A stretch of DNA of 64,000 nucleotides from Nemertoderma westbladi. Lineage: Eukaryota > Xenacoelomorpha > Nemertodermatida > Nemertodermatidae. Location of the stretch: positions 1 through 64,000 of the forward strand of contig JAUCBJ010002218.1 in NCBI GenBank assembly GCA_032718475.1. Reading direction: 5' to 3'. The position numbers and the translations under genes are program-made. Shown here one piece after another: positions 61,332-64,000 of the stretch; position 1 is the first letter of the stretch, and the number at the start of each line of letters is the position of its first letter. The notes under the pieces are model-generated. The model did no database searches. It was not told the DNA's origin and was given only the letters and a program-made list of their open reading frames with translations.

Positions 61332-61460
61332 ATGTTGGCCGTCCGTATCTTAGTATCGGGGAGGCGTTTGAGTGACCTATCGTACCGACACAATGTTACT
61401 CCGTTAACCCGAAGCCAGTACAGCTACTCTACTGAATCCAACACCGGATCCCCTATTCAG
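61332..61460 (+). CDS. ACADSB: ACADSB exon 1: mitochondrial presequence
   Basis: 43 codons, [16 protein letters not shown] to NTGSPIQ, then donor gtttct (weak but followed in phase by exon 2). Basic and hydroxylated, few acids, as in matrix-targeting peptides. Confidence 0.82.
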
Positions 61461-62649
61461 GTTTCTGTGGAACTTTAATAATAATCGGATCCGATAAAGA
61501 TTGGCCAGGTAGAACGCGAACACTTTTTTTTTCTACACCAGTGTCCCGTATGGAATAGACATGCCTATCTCTATTTCATATTCTTTATATTAAAATGCCC
61601 TATATTATATGAGAGAAGGACGGATGCAAAAATACATGAATAGGTACCAAAACCTTCGCTACCCAATCGCTGGTCGAATATTCCATTCCATCATTGTGGC
61701 TTTTTCTTGCTCCCCAAACTGTGAATTTTATTGGTAATTTTAATTAGTAATTTTCGTTTAAACAACTTATAATTATTTAATTTTTTGTTCTCAGGTTTTC
61801 ACCGAGGACGAGACAATTCTCCGTTCCACTGTGCGGCGATTCGCGGAGGACCGAATCCGTCCGTTGGTTCGATCTATGGACGAGAGTTCGACGATGGACC
61901 GCGGACTCCAGCAGGAGATGTTCGACGCGGGGTTGATGGCCATCGAGGTGGACCCAGTGTACTCGGGTGCCGGTATGAGTTTCAGTTCGGCTCTACTCGC
62001 CATAGAGGAGGTCTCCCGAGTGGACCCCAGTGTGGCCGTGGGGATGGACATACAGAATACTTTGTGTTGCGCTTTGATGACCAAATACGCGTCGCAACAG
62101 TTGAAAGATTCATACCTACCGAAACTCGCTACTCAGTATGTGAGTTTGAGTTTAGCATATATTTTTGTTCGCACATATTTGAGAGCGTTCAGTTTGTTTG
62201 TGTTCGTATATATTTGAGTGCGTTCAGTTTATTTATATTGCAGTTGAGCGCGTTCGCATTATCCGAAGCTACATCGGGTAGCGACGCGTTTGCGTTGAAG
62301 ACAACGGCGACCCTGGACGGGGACAATTACATCATTAACGGCTCCAAGATGTGGATATCGAACGCAGGATACGCCGGTGTATTTTTTGTGTTCGCCAACG
62401 CCAATCCATCCCAGGTATATCCCATACCCTCACTATCGGTTTAACCACGTAATGCAACCCCGTTACATTCCCTATTCTGCTCTGCGTGAAGTATAATATA
62501 TAGTACAGCTGTTTTATTTGTAGGACTACAAAGGGATTACTTGCTTCCTCATAGAGAAGGATAACCCTGGTTTATCAATCGGACCTCCTATCGATAAATT
62601 GGGACTGAAATCCTCGTCAACCTGCCCTTTGTTCTTTGATAATTGTAAG
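61332..62649 (+). CDS. ACADSB: short/branched-chain acyl-CoA dehydrogenase, first four coding exons
   Basis: A mitochondrial flavoenzyme that oxidises 2-methylbutyryl-CoA and related short branched acyl-CoAs (isoleucine breakdown), passing electrons to ETF. Exons 61332-61460, 61795-62139, 62244-62414 and 62524-62649 all join in phase 0. Exon 1 is an Arg/Ser-rich presequence ([16 protein letters not shown]). Exon 2 has the N-terminal helical domain ([38 protein letters not shown]). Exon 3 has the FAD/substrate motif [15 protein letters not shown] and [14 protein letters not shown]. Exon 4 has [18 protein letters not shown]. The STCP motif and general match favour ACADSB over ACADS. The C-terminal half, with the catalytic Glu, lies beyond the window. 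Based on recalled family sequence. Confidence 0.93.
61795..62139 (+). CDS. ACADSB: ACADSB exon 2: N-terminal domain
   Basis: Acceptor gttctcag, donor tat/gtgagt. 115 codons from [16 protein letters not shown] to [10 protein letters not shown], including [20 protein letters not shown]. Confidence 0.94.
62244..62414 (+). CDS. ACADSB: ACADSB exon 3: FAD-binding motif
   Basis: Acceptor atattgcag, donor cag/gtatat. Carries the LSE...GSD signature and WIS motif of the acyl-CoA dehydrogenase middle domain. Confidence 0.95.
62524..62649 (+). CDS. ACADSB: ACADSB exon 4: middle domain end
   Basis: Acceptor atttgtag, donor aag/gtgagt. It encodes [20 protein letters not shown] to PLFFDNCK. The donor starts a minisatellite. 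Confidence 0.95.
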
Positions 62650-63365
62650 GTGAGTGACCAGCTGACCATAATGTGAGTGACCAGCTGACCATAATGTGAG
62701 TGACCAGCTGACCATAATGTGAGTGACCAGCTGACCATAATGTGAGTGACCAGCTGACCATAATGTGAGTGACCAGCTGACCATAAGGTGAGTGACCAGC
62801 TGACCATAACTTGAGTGATCAGCTGTCCATAAGGTGAGTGACCAGCTGACCATAAGGTGAGTGACCAGCTGACCATAAGGTGAGTGACCAGCTGACCATA
62901 ACTTGAGTGATCAGCTGACCATAAGGTGAGTGATCAGCTGACCATAACTTGAGTGATCAGCTGACCATAAGTTGAGTGACCAGCTGACCATAACTTGAGT
63001 GATCAGCTGACCATAAGGTGAGTGATCAGCTGACCATAAGGTGAGTGACCAGCTGACCATAACTTGAGTGATCAGCTGACCATAAGGTGAGTGACCAGCT
63101 GTCCATAAGGTGAGTGACCAGCTGACCATAATGTGAGTGACCATCTGTACATAAGGTGAGTGACCAGCTGACCATAAGGTGAGTGATCAGCTGACCATAA
63201 GGTGAGTGACCAGCTGACCATAAGGTGAGTGACCAGCTGACCATAACTTGAGTGATCAGCTGACCATAAGGTGAGTGACCAGCTGCCCATAAGGTGAGTG
63301 ACCAGCTGACCATAAGGTGAGTGACCAGCTGTCCATAACTTGAGTGATCAGCTGACCATAAGGTG
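62646..63365 (+). repeat. 23-bp minisatellite C seeded at the ACADSB exon 4 splice donor
   Basis: About 31 copies of taaggtgagtgaccagctga cca. The first begins with the exon 4 end taag and its donor gtgagt. Variants change aaggtgagt to aatgtgagt or aacttgagt. Most copies therefore keep a usable-looking donor. Confidence 0.94.
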
Positions 63366-64000
63366 AGGGCTGGTACAAAAATATATTAAAAAGAAATTAA
63401 ATTTTCAAAACTTAACATTTACCGGTTAGGGCGTTTGGTTTATTTGTAACCGTCAAATTATATAACATTTTTCCATTATTCAGATAGGCCTATATGGGTG
63501 AATGCCAAACATATTGACCAATGTCCCGTACATAACAATGTGATACACAAAACTGTTGCAGATGGCCAACTGGAAATGATTATTTTTTTTATCAAACAAT
63601 TGATTTGAAAATTTAAGGGGGGGTAGCGCATTTTCTGACCAAAAAGACGAATTTTTGAAACATATCCTATCTGATGCAGAATTTCATGCTGAATCCAAAT
63701 ATGGAAACCGTTTTCCGATATCTTGCTTAGTTTTCGAGATATCTGGGATAGAAGATACTGGCTCCGATATATCGCGATATCGGTAAAGGCGATGAAGTTT
63801 GGGGTTTGCATTCAATTTCTGCAAATTTCTGTGCTCAGTGGTGCCAATTGGATGTCTCCACGAGAAAGAGCACAAAATTTTAATTGAGAAGGTATTTTTT
63901 TATGATTATTGGACCTACTGATCAGTTTATAAGACAACTTCAAGTCTCCGGAATGAAGACTGGACTCGAATAAGCGACTCTGCGGTCTTTGCGGGATTAC
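63366..64000 (+). other. ACADSB intron 4, remainder
   Basis: AT-rich, no exon recognised. The next ACADSB exon (VPEANILG-like) must lie beyond the window. Confidence 0.6.

Noticed and set aside
62526-63313. - strand ORFs with [14 protein letters not shown] repeats
   Set aside because: Reverse translation of the 23-bp ACADSB intron minisatellite.

Overview
This is eukaryotic, AT-rich nuclear DNA from an invertebrate animal. It has spliced genes with GT-AG introns, LINE and BEL/Pao-like retroelements, tRNA-derived repeats and very abundant minisatellites. A tandem 5S rRNA cluster carries, in every unit, a second conserved block with the architecture of a spliced-leader (SL) RNA. If that is right, the host trans-splices its mRNAs. 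Lineages known to do so include tunicates, chaetognaths, flatworms, rotifers, nematodes, ctenophores, hydrozoans and some crustaceans. I cannot choose among them from this window.

Layout. (1) 168-28157, + strand: a PIWI-clade Argonaute gene, 12 exons seen, with the extreme 5' end outside the window. Its introns hold most of the repeats: a 32-bp minisatellite split by a 2.16-kb inverted-repeat transposon (4880-8812), a 5.9-kb 36/42-bp minisatellite (9100-15017), a 3.9-kb foldback-type element with tandem-repeat arms (17834-21766), an inverted pair of tRNA-like SINEs (22930-23312), LINE fragments, and a 28-bp minisatellite built from a splice donor (25747-27240). (2) 28158-32020: no gene, ending in a palindromic minisatellite. 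(3) 32022-42960: a degenerate LINE on the - strand, interrupted by exactly eight 5S/SL units between 5-bp direct repeats (33893-42482). (4) 42961-46886: no gene, with a hairpin-rich minisatellite. (5) 46887-59444: a 12.5-kb LTR retrotransposon with 1.1-kb TG...CA LTRs and a 5-bp target duplication. It keeps gag and protease of BEL/Pao type, has lost reverse transcriptase and the integrase core, and carries an unidentified, decayed coding region before the 3' LTR. (6) 59459-64000: a small MITE, an unidentified 94-codon ORF, and the first four coding exons of a short/branched-chain acyl-CoA dehydrogenase (ACADSB), whose fourth intron is again a splice-donor-derived minisatellite.

The host genes are piwi (piRNA pathway, transposon silencing in the germ line), ACADSB (mitochondrial isoleucine and branched-chain acyl-CoA oxidation), and the 5S rRNA and SL RNA genes. 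The main unusual points are the SL RNA candidate linked head-to-head with 5S, the insertion of that whole array into a LINE, and three introns whose minisatellite monomers each contain the preceding exon end plus its GT splice donor. Those arrays line up roughly 25 to 50 tandem copies of a 5' splice site.
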